A DNA stretch of 24,923 bases from CAZSHX01 sp964606895 (GTDB taxonomy: Bacteria > Bacteroidota > Ignavibacteria > Kapaibacteriales > UBA2268), in the NCBI GenBank assembly GCA_964606895.1, contig CAZSHX010000072.1:1-24923 (forward strand), given 5' to 3'. This document shows positions 7,062-15,023 of this stretch, piece by piece. Both the position numbers and the translations under genes were made by a program. The notes under the pieces were generated by a model. The model had not been told where the DNA came from, searched no databases, and saw only the letters and a program-made list of their open reading frames with translations. How positions within the stretch are numbered: the first letter of the stretch is position 1; every line of letters starts with the position of its first letter.

Positions 7062-7409
7062 ATGCCAAGAGCAAAAAACAAAGTAGCTTCGCGTCACAGA
7101 CGTAAAAAATTCCTGAAACTCGCCAAGGGTTATTGGGGAGAAAGAAAAAATGTCTGGACAGTTGCGAAGCATCACATCGAAAAAGGCTTGCAATATGCCT
7201 ATCGCGATAGACGTAACAAAAAGCGCACATTCCGTGCCCTTTGGATTGTTCGTATTAACGCCGCCGCCCGATTAAACGGAACTACTTATTCAAGGCTCAT
7301 CCATGCTTTGAAATTGAAGAACATTCTGATTAACCGTAAAGTGCTGGCTGATTTCGCGATGAACAAGCCCGAAATCTTCGCCGCTATTGTCCGTCAGGCA
7401 ATAAACTAA
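7062..7409 (+). CDS. rplT: 50S ribosomal protein L20
   Basis: A 115-residue early-assembly protein of the large ribosomal subunit, and in many bacteria a translational repressor of its own operon. The sequence MPRAKNKVASRHRRKKFLKLAKGYWG, the ALWIVRINAAAR stretch and SRLIHALK are diagnostic, and the length is standard. GGAG precedes the ATG. infC and rpmI, the usual upstream partners, are absent; the upstream neighbour is the dehydrogenase fragment. pheS follows as in many Bacteroidota, though a strong terminator-like hairpin separates them. Confidence 0.97.
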   Translation: MPRAKNKVASRHRRKKFLKLAKGYWGERKNVWTVAKHHIEKGLQYAYRDRRNKKRTFRALWIVRINAAARLNGTTYSRLIHALKLKNILINRKVLADFAMNKPEIFAAIVRQAIN

Positions 7410-7462
7410 AATCTTCTTTGGTTTTTATTAATTTGATTATGAAAAACCCATTGTAAATATTT

Positions 7463-7499
7463 CCCCCTGCCGAATTTTTTCGGAGGGGGTTCTTTTTTT
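7463..7499 (+). terminator. Strong terminator or attenuator between rplT and pheS
   Basis: The stem is CCCCCT (7463-7468) with AGGGGG (7484-7489), plus CCGAA (7470-7474) with TTCGG (7479-7483), with G7469 bulged and a TTTT loop. A T-rich run follows. It is only 32 bases upstream of the pheS ATG, leaving little space for a separate promoter, so partial read-through or attenuation is possible. Confidence 0.88.
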
Positions 7500-7531
7500 A
7501 AAATTAAAACTATTTTTCATCAGGAGAATAT

Positions 7532-8545
7532 ATGCTCAACGAAATTAAAGCTCTTTCAGAAGAAATCAAAGCGAAGCTTTCGGAGATTAAAAATGCCGAA
7601 TATCTGGAAAACTTCCGTTTGGAATACCTTGTCAAAAAAGGTAAAGTTCAGGCTTTTTTTGATGCTTTGAAAGACGTTCCTAAAGAAGAAAAACCGCTTG
7701 TCGGAAAGGAACTCAATCTTCTTCGTAATTTCGTCGAGCAGTCCTACAAAGCTCTGACCGAGCAACTCAAAGGCTCGGAAACCGCTACGCCCGAACTTGA
7801 TTTGACCTTGCCCGGCAGAACAAATTTCCGCGGAACTTACCATCCCGTTCTCAAAACCATGAGCCAAATGGTTTCGATTTTCGAGAGCCTTGGTTTCTCA
7901 GTTGCCGAAGGACCTGATATTGAGGACGGTTATCATAATTTCGACGCACTGAATTTTCCTCCTGACCATCCCGCAAGAGATATGCAGGATACATTTTTTA
8001 TTAAATCGGATGACCCTTTGCTGTTACGGACTCACACATCCCCCGTTCAGATTCGTGTGATGCAGACTCAGAAGCCTCCTATTCGCTGTATAATGCCCGG
8101 CAGGGTGTATCGTAACGAAGCGATTAACTCACGCTCGCTTGCAGAATTCCATCAAGTGGAGGGGCTTTATATTGACAAAAAAGTTACTTTTGCAGAACTG
8201 AAGGGAACTTTGATTGCATTTGCAAAAAAAATGTACGGCGAAGATTCACGTTTTCGTTTTCGTCCCTCATTCTTTCCATTCACCGAGCCGAGTGCCGAAC
8301 TTGATATATCTTGTTACCTCTGCGGCGGCAAAGGATGCCGGATTTGCAAATATTCAAGCTGGCTTGAAATTGCAGGTTGCGGAATGGTTCATCCCAACGT
8401 ACTGAGAGCAGGTGGGATTGACCCCGAAGAATATTCAGGTTATGCTTTCGGATTCGGAATTGAACGTGTAACCTTGCTTCGTACAGGTATTGACGATATA
8501 CGGTTTTTATACGAAAATGACCTTCGGGTTTTGGAGCAATTGTAA
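7532..8545 (+). CDS. pheS: Phenylalanine-tRNA ligase alpha subunit
   Basis: The alpha chain of the cytoplasmic alpha2-beta2 enzyme that charges tRNA-Phe. The N-terminal coiled coil (about 1-85) binds tRNA. The catalytic core has motif 2 (GRVYRNEAINSRSLAEFHQVEGLYID, about 190-215), the FRPSFFPFTEPSAE segment (about 243-256) and motif 3 (GFGIERVTLLRTGIDDIR, about 307-324). Four cysteines at 261, 264, 269 and 272 (CYLCGGKGCRIC) form a zinc-ribbon-like insert found in some bacterial PheS proteins. The length of 337 is usual. AGGAG precedes the ATG. pheT does not follow, so the beta subunit must be encoded elsewhere. engB starts 4 bases after the stop. Confidence 0.97.
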   Translation: MLNEIKALSEEIKAKLSEIKNAEYLENFRLEYLVKKGKVQAFFDALKDVPKEEKPLVGKELNLLRNFVEQSYKALTEQLKGSETATPELDLTLPGRTNFRGTYHPVLKTMSQMVSIFESLGFSVAEGPDIEDGYHNFDALNFPPDHPARDMQDTFFIKSDDPLLLRTHTSPVQIRVMQTQKPPIRCIMPGRVYRNEAINSRSLAEFHQVEGLYIDKKVTFAELKGTLIAFAKKMYGEDSRFRFRPSFFPFTEPSAELDISCYLCGGKGCRICKYSSWLEIAGCGMVHPNVLRAGGIDPEEYSGYAFGFGIERVTLLRTGIDDIRFLYENDLRVLEQL

Positions 8546-8549
8546 GATT

Positions 8550-9134
8550 ATGAAACAATTCAATTCGGAATTCATTTTCGGAGTGGCAGATGCTTCGAAA
8601 TTACCAAATTATTCATATCCCGAATTTGCTTTCATCGGGCGTTCGAATGTTGGCAAATCTTCATTGCTGAACAGCATTCTGAACCGTAAGAATCTTGCCC
8701 GTATAAGTTCAACTCCGGGAAAGACTCAGCAAATAAATTTCTATCTGATTGACAAAAAAATTATTTTTGCGGATTTGCCAGGCTTTGGTTATGCTTCTGT
8801 TGCACGTAGCGAAAGAGAAAAATGGCTGAAACTAAATATGACTTACCTGAAAGAAAGAGAAAATCTGAAACTTGTATTTCAGCTTATTGACAGCCGCCAC
8901 GACCCTATGGAAACCGACCTGGGACTCGTTGAATGGCTCGAAAACAACGACAAACAGTTTATTATCATTTTAACCAAAACGGATAAAATCTCTTCAAAAT
9001 TACTTCTTGAAAGAAAAGCTCAGCTCGAGGAGCTGACAAAATTCTGCAAAAACTCGCTGGAAGTTCTCCCTTACTCTTCAACCACCGGACTTGGCAGAGA
9101 CCAACTTTTGGCAATCATCAAAAGATTTCATTAA
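8550..9134 (+). CDS. engB: Ribosome-biogenesis GTPase EngB (YihA/YsxC)
   Basis: A 194-residue essential GTPase for late assembly of the large ribosomal subunit. G1 is GRSNVGKS (30-37), the switch region is STPGKTQ (54-60), G3 is DLPGFG (75-80) and G4 is TKTDK (142-146). A longer frame extends back to 8490 inside pheS, but the ATG at 8550 gives the normal family N-terminus and sits 4 bases after the pheS stop with GGAG at 8532-8535, pointing to translational coupling. It is the last gene of the cluster. About 185 bases of C-rich, low-complexity sequence follow, with no clear terminator. Confidence 0.96.
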   Translation: MKQFNSEFIFGVADASKLPNYSYPEFAFIGRSNVGKSSLLNSILNRKNLARISSTPGKTQQINFYLIDKKIIFADLPGFGYASVARSEREKWLKLNMTYLKERENLKLVFQLIDSRHDPMETDLGLVEWLENNDKQFIIILTKTDKISSKLLLERKAQLEELTKFCKNSLEVLPYSSTTGLGRDQLLAIIKRFH

Positions 9135-9319
9135 AAACAACTATTATTAAGAGTTTAGGTGATTAGTTGCTTAGGCGTTTAGTTGTTTGAAGAGATTAAG
9201 ACAAGGAAATCCCCCCTGCCCCCCTTTTTCAAAGTGGGAAATGAGCTTTCTTATCTTGAATTCACAATTTCTTTTCTTCCCCCAGACCCTCGTCCTTGGT
9301 CCCTCGCCCCAATTCCCAA

Positions 9320-10681
9320 CTATATCTTCACAAACTTCCCAACTTTAACCCCTATCCTCACAAAATAAACTCCACTCGGCAAACCCGAAACGTTAATCTT
9401 CTGTCCTCCGCTGGCGGAGGTGTCTGCGGAGCAGACGGAGGTGGAAACAAGTTCCCCAAAAACATTGAAGATGCGAACAACATTTGCATAACCATCCGAA
9501 GGTTCCAAACCTTCGGAAGGTTTGTTTATTTCTATAAAATCTTCTGCCGGATTAGGAGAAACACTGAAAATACTATTTAATTCCGTTTCCACAACATCAG
9601 TAGGTTCGCGTGTGTATTTGTAAATTAATCTCCATTCCTCAATTACAAGAGCTGTAGTAGAATTCAACAACTGGATGTTATCAACATAATGAGGAATCCC
9701 ATCATTTTCGGGAAATGAATCAATTATCTCCTCTTTCCAATATTTGCCGCCATTCGTTGTTATTAATGCCACACCAAGGTAACTCGTGGCTATACCGAAA
9801 TTTTCATCATAAAACCTAATATCTACAATCGGCTCGCCATTAAAATCAATTGTATCTCTTTGAGTTTCCCATGTTTTTCCTCCGTCTTCAGTATGATAAA
9901 TACGCTGAGTCCATTTCTGCCAACCGGCTGAATCCAAAATTTTATCTCCGCTGGCAATCCAGCCTTGCCGTTCATTAATAAAATGACCACGAGTAGTGCC
10001 CGGACAAGGGATTGTATCATAATTCTGATAATTACCGTCACAGAAAAGAACTACAGTAGTACCTATTGTTTTTAAATACCTTATATCGTACAATTGATTA
10101 CGATTTAAGATATTTGTAGGAATGTATATAAAATTCTGAACAAATTTCCAACTCAAGCCGCCATCAGAAGTTTGCATTAAAAAAGTAGAGTCTCCAATGT
10201 AATAACCCGCCATAAACCCATAAAACTCATCGAACATACGAATTCGAAAAATAAATTTAATGTTATCTATGGTATAATGTTCCCATGTTTCACCATTGTC
10301 TGTAGAACGAAGCAACAAACCGGAATCGCCTACGGCAATAAATAATTTAGTATTTGGATAGTCTATATCCCGAATTTGATTTACCCAACTATTTTCATCT
10401 TCGTAATTAATAGTATCGGTATAAACAGTTTTCCAACTATCGCCGCCGTCAGTTGTTCTTCTAAAATAATGACCTGCCCCTGACCCAAAATTGTTATAAA
10501 CAATACAATTCAAAGAATCTGCACATTTTAAAGTCTGATAACTGCCATATTGGACATTTGGTTTGGACCTCGGTTGAGTATCTACTATTTTCCAATTTTT
10601 ATTTTGTGCAGAAAGCGAAGACAACAATATCGTTAAAAACAGGAATAAAAAGAACGAAATATATTTTATAGAATTTTTCAT
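9320..10681 (-). CDS. T9SS-exported Asp-box beta-propeller protein
   Basis: A 453-residue protein. The N-terminus is a signal peptide (KYISFFLFLFLTILLSSLSAQ). The body carries repeated Asp-box motifs typical of BNR/Ycf48-like propellers: TTDGGDSW, STDNGETW, TSDGGLSW, TEDGGKTW and TTNGGKYW. The last 80 or so residues are a type IX secretion sorting domain, starting at VSPNPAEDF and ending in GLPSGVYFVRI. The sorting domain holds two unusual loops, SEGLEPSDG and STSVCSADTSASGG, each encoded by a palindromic DNA element (see repeats). The product should pass the outer membrane and be released or anchored at the surface; its ligand is unknown. The gene starts 3 bases after the methyltransferase stop and is probably coupled to it. 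Confidence 0.88.
   Translation of the reverse strand: MKNSIKYISFFLFLFLTILLSSLSAQNKNWKIVDTQPRSKPNVQYGSYQTLKCADSLNCIVYNNFGSGAGHYFRRTTDGGDSWKTVYTDTINYEDENSWVNQIRDIDYPNTKLFIAVGDSGLLLRSTDNGETWEHYTIDNIKFIFRIRMFDEFYGFMAGYYIGDSTFLMQTSDGGLSWKFVQNFIYIPTNILNRNQLYDIRYLKTIGTTVVLFCDGNYQNYDTIPCPGTTRGHFINERQGWIASGDKILDSAGWQKWTQRIYHTEDGGKTWETQRDTIDFNGEPIVDIRFYDENFGIATSYLGVALITTNGGKYWKEEIIDSFPENDGIPHYVDNIQLLNSTTALVIEEWRLIYKYTREPTDVVETELNSIFSVSPNPAEDFIEINKPSEGLEPSDGYANVVRIFNVFGELVSTSVCSADTSASGGQKINVSGLPSGVYFVRIGVKVGKFVKI
9405..9440. repeat. Palindromic element inside the T9SS sorting-domain coding region (I)
   Basis: Two adjacent perfect palindromes: CCTCCGC (9405-9411) with GCGGAGG (9414-9420), and GTCTGC (9422-9427) with GCAGAC (9431-9436). 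A further CGGAGG copy follows at 9436-9441. It is GC-rich in AT-rich surroundings and stays in frame, encoding STSVCSADTSASGG on the minus strand. Confidence 0.8.
9495..9524. repeat. Palindromic element inside the T9SS sorting-domain coding region (II)
   Basis: Two overlapping perfect palindromes: TCCGAAGGTT (9495-9504) with AACCTTCGGA (9508-9517), and CAAACCTTC (9506-9514) with GAAGGTTTG (9516-9524). In frame on the minus strand it encodes KPSEGLEPSD. Confidence 0.8.
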
Positions 10682-10684
10682 CTC

Positions 10685-11419
10685 TTACTTCAACATTTCC
10701 AATATCTGGATATAGCTGTAGCGGTTGAAAAAGGGGAGTTTGGTATAGACAAATCTGTCCATAGCTCTTGTGATTCTGTCGGAAGTTGGATTGTCCTTGA
10801 ATATATATGGAGCCAGTAGAGAGAAAAACCTGAATTGAGGGTAATCCAGTTTTAATATTCTGAATTTGTTCTGAACCATTTTCATTTCGCGGTATTCAAA
10901 TGGGTGCTCAACGTTGTCGCCGTATTTTGGAACGCCGAATCTGCCGACAAGCGAATTTCTGAAAAACATAAGAATTTTATTTCTTGCGTTGTTTTCGTAA
11001 AATATGCCTCTACCGTTGGTATCAATAACTGAATGCAAACGTTCAACAAATTCATCAAATGGTTCAATGTGGTGAAGAATAAATTTACCGACAACAATAT
11101 CAAATTTATGTTTGAGTTGATTAATATCCATTGCATCGAGAACGAAAGCTTCTATTGCAACTCCATGATATTCAGCATTCTTTTTGGTGTTCTCGATTGC
11201 AGTACTCGAAAAATCAATAGCCGTTACCAGTGCTCCGTTTTTAGCATAATGCATGGATGTTTCGCCGTTTCCGCAGCCAATATCAAGCAAACGCATGCCT
11301 GCAACATTTCCTATAACATTCAGAAAATATTCATTATCTTTAACGAAAGTAGAGTTATCAATGTCATAAGGGATAAAATGACTTAAAGACTCATTCCAAA
11401 AATCTAATCCTTTTTCCAT
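10685..11419 (-). CDS. Class I SAM-dependent methyltransferase
   Basis: A 244-residue protein. A Rossmann-type AdoMet-binding core spans about residues 35-150: motif I is LLDIGCGNGETSMHYA, followed by ALVTAIDFSSTAI (acidic residue binding the ribose of AdoMet), LDAMDIN, and KFDIVVGKFILHHIEP (motif IV/V region). The C-terminal 90 residues are basic and aromatic and may hold the substrate. The family is the broad Methyltransf_11/25 group, so the substrate (small molecule, lipid or quinone precursor) cannot be named. The start at 11419 gives a normal N-terminus. It is followed after 3 bases by the gene for the exported propeller protein, an operon whose logic is unclear. Confidence 0.88.
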   Translation of the reverse strand: MEKGLDFWNESLSHFIPYDIDNSTFVKDNEYFLNVIGNVAGMRLLDIGCGNGETSMHYAKNGALVTAIDFSSTAIENTKKNAEYHGVAIEAFVLDAMDINQLKHKFDIVVGKFILHHIEPFDEFVERLHSVIDTNGRGIFYENNARNKILMFFRNSLVGRFGVPKYGDNVEHPFEYREMKMVQNKFRILKLDYPQFRFFSLLAPYIFKDNPTSDRITRAMDRFVYTKLPFFNRYSYIQILEMLK

Positions 11420-11471
11420 AATTTTTAAAAATTATTTAATATCAGGAGTTAATAATATTTTGCTTAAATAT

Positions 11472-11601
11472 GGGGCTATCACAAAAAGTCAATCTCCCGT
11501 GTTTTTATGATTCTTATGCAAAACGGTAACCAGCATCTACAGCTTAACGGATACCCTCTTTACCAAGAATTAGAAGAAAATTGAACTTATGAGACGACCT
11601 C
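11472..11601. mobile_element. Probable short insertion-sequence relic or MITE
   Basis: A 130-base segment begins GGGGCTATCACAAAAAGTC and ends, read on the other strand, GAGGTCGTCTCATAAGTTC. The two ends align at about 15 of 24 positions. These ends look like the degenerate terminal repeats (GAGGCTGTCTCAAAA type) of some IS families. There is no transposase gene inside. The rest of the 253-base gap 11420-11672 shows nothing else I can name. Confidence 0.35.
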
Positions 11602-11672
11602 ATTAAACAAAAATACAAATTGTTTGGTTATACAGCAAAATATTTAAGACAATAACAAATATTTAATTTGTT

Positions 11673-12101
11673 TTACGATAAATATTTATCCGGATTTTCA
11701 GGTATGCCCGGAGTCCTCTGATTGTTTTTGATTACATAAAAAACTGAACCTGAAACTCCGATCAAAATACCTGCCGGTGCAAATAGTATGGCTAAAAAGA
11801 AGAACACAACACCAATGATATTTAGACCAATTCCCTCAAAAAGATTATGTAAAATAACAGATACTATAAAACTAACAACCGAATAGAAAATCAGCCATAA
11901 AAAATTTTTAGTTTGTTTCCATGGATGGATGAATACTAAAAAAAGAGAACAAACTCCCAAATAGCAAGTTAGGATACCGGGGAAATTATCAGCAATTCCG
12001 ATAATTTGACTGACTGTAATGAAAATAATTCCTAAACCAAGAAATGCAAAAGTCTTAACTTTTAACTTTTCATCTTTAAAAAGGCTTAAAATATAATGCA
12101 T
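11673..12101 (-). CDS. Small multi-pass membrane protein of unknown function
   Basis: A 142-residue protein with four likely membrane segments: TFAFLGLGIIFITVSQIIG, ILTCYLGVCSLFLVFI, FLWLIFYSVVSFIVSVIL and a long one covering IGVVFFFLAILFAPAGILIGVSGSVFYVI. Short charged ends follow, and the C-terminus is PGIPENPDKYLS. I chose the ATG at 12101 because AGGA lies 7 bases before it; a TTG five codons upstream would place the start inside that ribosome site. I recognise no family. It is 111 bases downstream of the YD-repeat gene and may have its own promoter. Confidence 0.7.
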   Translation of the reverse strand: MHYILSLFKDEKLKVKTFAFLGLGIIFITVSQIIGIADNFPGILTCYLGVCSLFLVFIHPWKQTKNFLWLIFYSVVSFIVSVILHNLFEGIGLNIIGVVFFFLAILFAPAGILIGVSGSVFYVIKNNQRTPGIPENPDKYLS

Positions 12102-12212
12102 TAAATATTCCTGCAATTAATGAAAAAAATCTTTAAAGTCTGTTAGTATAGCAAGAAATCCTCGTTTATTATCCACACAAAGGAAATTGAATCTTTCTAC
12201 CAAAAACCTCAT

Positions 12213-13004
12213 CTATTCACCGAATTCATACTCAAAAGCCAAAGACTTGGTTCCGTTTAATTCGTCCTTATTAGTAGCTTTAATCAGCAGGTTTCTTGAG
12301 TCGTACTGATAATTTGTTGAGTTAAGGTAGGGCTCGCCTTCAGCCGCTTTGGTGCCCATAAAAATCAACTTGTTTTTATCATCATACTTATAGTCAGTAA
12401 TGCGGGTCATCCCAAAACCTTCTTCCTTTAATTTAAGAAAATATCCGGAGGGAGTGAATTCATAGGTTACAGAGTCAACAGGCGACCAATTGTCTTTCGG
12501 TTCACCCGTAAGAGTATCTTCGTAAAAGAATGCCGTCCATCCAACTCTTTTTGAAATATGACCGTTTTCTCCATAAGTATATACGAAACGTCTTGGCTCT
12601 GCTCCTGCAACAGAACCTCCATCAAGATTATTTTTCTCGTCGTAGGAATAATACTCGGTGTATTCAACGTTTCCGTTTAATGTGTGGTTAACATCAGTAA
12701 GAAATCCTTCCGGATTATACAGGTAATATGAAATAAATACATCTAATGAATCATTTTGCCCCATAGCAATTGTTGAATCGTAAAGAGGTTTTCCTTCGGC
12801 ATCAAAAAATGTTTGGGATGCAAAGTTCTTTTCATCAGGATTTATATCATAAGACAGAAAGCATTTCATGGATTTGACTTTGTTGGATTTCAATGCACTT
12901 CTGATTATCAGGTTCTGAGCCTGATTCCCGACAAACTCATCCTGCGAGTAGAGATTGAATGACATGAATATGGCAATAGCCGAAAAAAGGAATATTTTCT
13001 TCAT
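12213..13004 (-). CDS. Secreted protein with YD/RHS-like repeats
   Basis: A 263-residue protein with a signal peptide (KKIFLFSAIAIFMSFNLYSQ). The body has a series of about 20-residue repeats with the YD-repeat pattern of RHS-type proteins: YYSYDEKNNLDG, FVYTYGENGHISKRVG, VTYEFTPSGYFLKLKE, DYKYDDKNKLIFMG and NYQYDSRNLLIKATN. Such repeats build beta structure and often bind carbohydrate or form shells. Here the protein is short, with no toxin domain and no T9SS sorting domain, so a periplasmic or lipid-exposed structural role is more likely; this is inference. It begins 24 bases after the asd stop and probably shares its transcript. Confidence 0.78.
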   Translation of the reverse strand: MKKIFLFSAIAIFMSFNLYSQDEFVGNQAQNLIIRSALKSNKVKSMKCFLSYDINPDEKNFASQTFFDAEGKPLYDSTIAMGQNDSLDVFISYYLYNPEGFLTDVNHTLNGNVEYTEYYSYDEKNNLDGGSVAGAEPRRFVYTYGENGHISKRVGWTAFFYEDTLTGEPKDNWSPVDSVTYEFTPSGYFLKLKEEGFGMTRITDYKYDDKNKLIFMGTKAAEGEPYLNSTNYQYDSRNLLIKATNKDELNGTKSLAFEYEFGE

Positions 13005-13028
13005 TTAAATCCAACTTTCAATTGTTAA

Positions 13029-14057
13029 TTATTCGAACTCAATTTGTTCAAAAGCCAATAAATTATCTTTTGCAATCAGTTCTGCAATTTGAACTGCATT
13101 AGTAGCGGCACCTTTTCTGACGTTATCGGCAACAATCCAAAGATAAGCCCCGTTTTCGACGGAATCATCAATGCGAAGTCTGCCGATAAATACCACATCT
13201 TTATTGTTTGCATGGAGTGTAGTCGGATAAATTTCCTTTTTGGGAATATCCAGTATGACAATAGATTGAGCCGATTTCAAGGTTTTACGTAAGGCAGTCA
13301 AACTGATTTTCTTTTTGGTTTCGATATTGACCGATTCGCCGTGTCCTCCGAGTACAGGGAGACGAACGCAAGTAACCGCAATCGGTAAATCGGGCAGATC
13401 CATAATTTTTCTGATTTCATCTTTCATTTTAATTTCTTCAACAGAAAATCCTGAGGGGTCGGAAATTTCATGAAATATTGTATTGAATGCAATCGGGTGG
13501 TCACCAACTTTTCCCGAATATGGACCTTCGTAAAGTTCTCTTTTCAATTTGTCAATGCCCTTCTGACCTGCTCCGCTGATTGACTGATAGGTGGAAACAA
13601 CAACCCTGTTCAAACCGAAATTATTTTCAACGGGCTTTAAAGCTACAACCAGTTGAATTGTTGAACAGTTCGGGTTTGCAATTAATCCATGATGATTTTT
13701 AACTGCTTCGGGATTAACTTCCGGTACGACAAGGGGCACATTGCCGTGCATACGCCAGTAACTGCCGTTATCAATGACAATACAACCGCTTTTAACAGCT
13801 ATGGGAGCATATTTGACGGAAACATCCTTCCCGGCGGAAAACAGGGCAATATCAATTTTGCTGAAATCCGCATTTTCGATATTTTGAACCTTGCAATCCC
13901 TGTCGCGGAATCTGATAACGGTTCCTTCCGAACGCTCGGAAGCAAAAAGATGTATTTTGGAAACAGGGAAATTTCTTTCTTCAAGTACCGCAAGCATAGT
14001 TCTGCCTACAAGCCCTGTTGCACCGACAACGGCTACGTTAAATTTGTTTTTCTGCAT
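13029..14057 (-). CDS. asd: Aspartate-semialdehyde dehydrogenase
   Basis: Reduces aspartyl-4-phosphate to aspartate semialdehyde with NADPH, the branch point to lysine, diaminopimelate, threonine and methionine. The 342-residue protein has the nucleotide loop GATGLVGRT (12-20), the active-site segment ANPNCSTIQ with the catalytic Cys131, the SGAGQKG motif (161-167), and VRLPVLGGHGES with the active-site His239. I chose the ATG at 14057, four bases after the upstream stop; a TTG at 14072 in the same frame would overlap the previous gene and adds five unneeded residues. It sits oddly between genes for exported proteins. Confidence 0.96.
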   Translation of the reverse strand: MQKNKFNVAVVGATGLVGRTMLAVLEERNFPVSKIHLFASERSEGTVIRFRDRDCKVQNIENADFSKIDIALFSAGKDVSVKYAPIAVKSGCIVIDNGSYWRMHGNVPLVVPEVNPEAVKNHHGLIANPNCSTIQLVVALKPVENNFGLNRVVVSTYQSISGAGQKGIDKLKRELYEGPYSGKVGDHPIAFNTIFHEISDPSGFSVEEIKMKDEIRKIMDLPDLPIAVTCVRLPVLGGHGESVNIETKKKISLTALRKTLKSAQSIVILDIPKKEIYPTTLHANNKDVVFIGRLRIDDSVENGAYLWIVADNVRKGAATNAVQIAELIAKDNLLAFEQIEFE

Positions 14058-14061
14058 TTTA

Positions 14062-15012
14062 CTATCTAACAATGAATTTCTTTCTCAAAATTTGGTTTCC
14101 AAATTTGATTGTAATAAAATAGACTCCCGAATTCAATTCTTCAGTGGGAATCGGAACTGAAAAATTACCTGAACTTAGTCCGGCAGATAAAAGGGATTTG
14201 TTGTAATCGCCGACAAGATTTGAAATAGAAATATTAACAAATTGTTCTGATATTAAATTCAAATATATTGAAGTGTTTGTTTCTGATGGATTAGGAAATA
14301 TTTCAGCAGAGTTGAAATTTGTATTTTCAAAAAATTGAATATTATTTTCTTCTACAACCGAATTTACATTACTGCAAGAAAAATCCAAATTTACAGCCTG
14401 CATGGCACAAGCCTTGGCATTGGTCCCTTTTTGCAACATTCCTGCCCAGTAAGGCAGATCTTTGGGGACATAAGGAAATTCTGTATTAACAAGCAAAACA
14501 ATGGCATATTTATCAGGGTCAGGATTGTTTGCAAGAAAAGTTGTGAATTCACTGCTTCCGCGTAATTTTTCGGCAAAAATATCACTATCAGTCCAGTTAA
14601 TTCCGGCAAGGGATTTCTCCTTGTCAACTTTGATTCCTTGGTTTAACAAATTGGTAACGCTTACTTCCTGTGCCCGAAAGCCAAGATCTTGTCCTAAAAG
14701 AGTAGGATTGAGAACTATTACAGCACGTAATGTGTCGTGATTGTCGCCAGAACGGAAAAGATAGACCCAGCCATTAGAAGTTCCGTCACTCAGATTGAAT
14801 TGAATCTGGACATTCCCTAATACCGGAACAGTAATTATTTGTTTCATAGAACCTACAAATAGTAATTCAGGTTTCGGAAAACTCTTTGCATTCAAAAGGC
14901 TGTCGGCTTGGGTAAATCCAACTTTGGCTTTGAAATTCTTTAATTGAGCCTGGCTGAAGGCTATACCTGCAGAAAGCACTACAATTCCGATGATAAGTAA
15001 AATTCGTTTCAT
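14062..15012 (-). CDS. T9SS cargo protein, paralog of its upstream neighbour
   Basis: A 316-residue protein with a signal peptide (KRILLIIGIVVLSAGIAFSQ), a central domain of about 200 residues and a C-terminal T9SS sorting domain (from IFPNPSETNTSIYL to GVYFITIKFGNQILRKKFIV). The central domain shares a pattern with the next protein upstream: a PELLFVGSM segment, a beta-rich section with SNGWVYLFRS, and a PYW motif near residue 200, so the two are tandem paralogs of an unknown family. The C-terminal basic end suits cleavage and surface attachment by the type IX system. Gaps are 11 bases to the upstream gene and 4 bases to asd. Confidence 0.82.
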   Translation of the reverse strand: MKRILLIIGIVVLSAGIAFSQAQLKNFKAKVGFTQADSLLNAKSFPKPELLFVGSMKQIITVPVLGNVQIQFNLSDGTSNGWVYLFRSGDNHDTLRAVIVLNPTLLGQDLGFRAQEVSVTNLLNQGIKVDKEKSLAGINWTDSDIFAEKLRGSSEFTTFLANNPDPDKYAIVLLVNTEFPYVPKDLPYWAGMLQKGTNAKACAMQAVNLDFSCSNVNSVVEENNIQFFENTNFNSAEIFPNPSETNTSIYLNLISEQFVNISISNLVGDYNKSLLSAGLSSGNFSVPIPTEELNSGVYFITIKFGNQILRKKFIVR

Positions 15013-15023
15013 GATTTTCTCCG

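Noticed and set aside
7411..7431. Phe leader peptide ahead of pheS
   Set aside because: Phe codons are present, but no ATG, GTG or TTG opens the frame; a stop lies just before it. Kept only as a weak hint.
8490..8549. Extended start for engB inside pheS
   Set aside because: The extra 20 residues overlap pheS and are not part of the family; the ATG at 8550 gives the normal N-terminus.
9183..9580. Plus-strand open frames opposite the T9SS propeller gene
   Set aside because: They are antisense shadows. They cover the C-rich low-complexity spacer and the palindromic elements and have no ribosome sites.
14058..14072. TTG at 14072 as the asd start
   Set aside because: It would overlap the upstream stop and adds residues not seen in the family; the ATG at 14057 is four bases after that stop.
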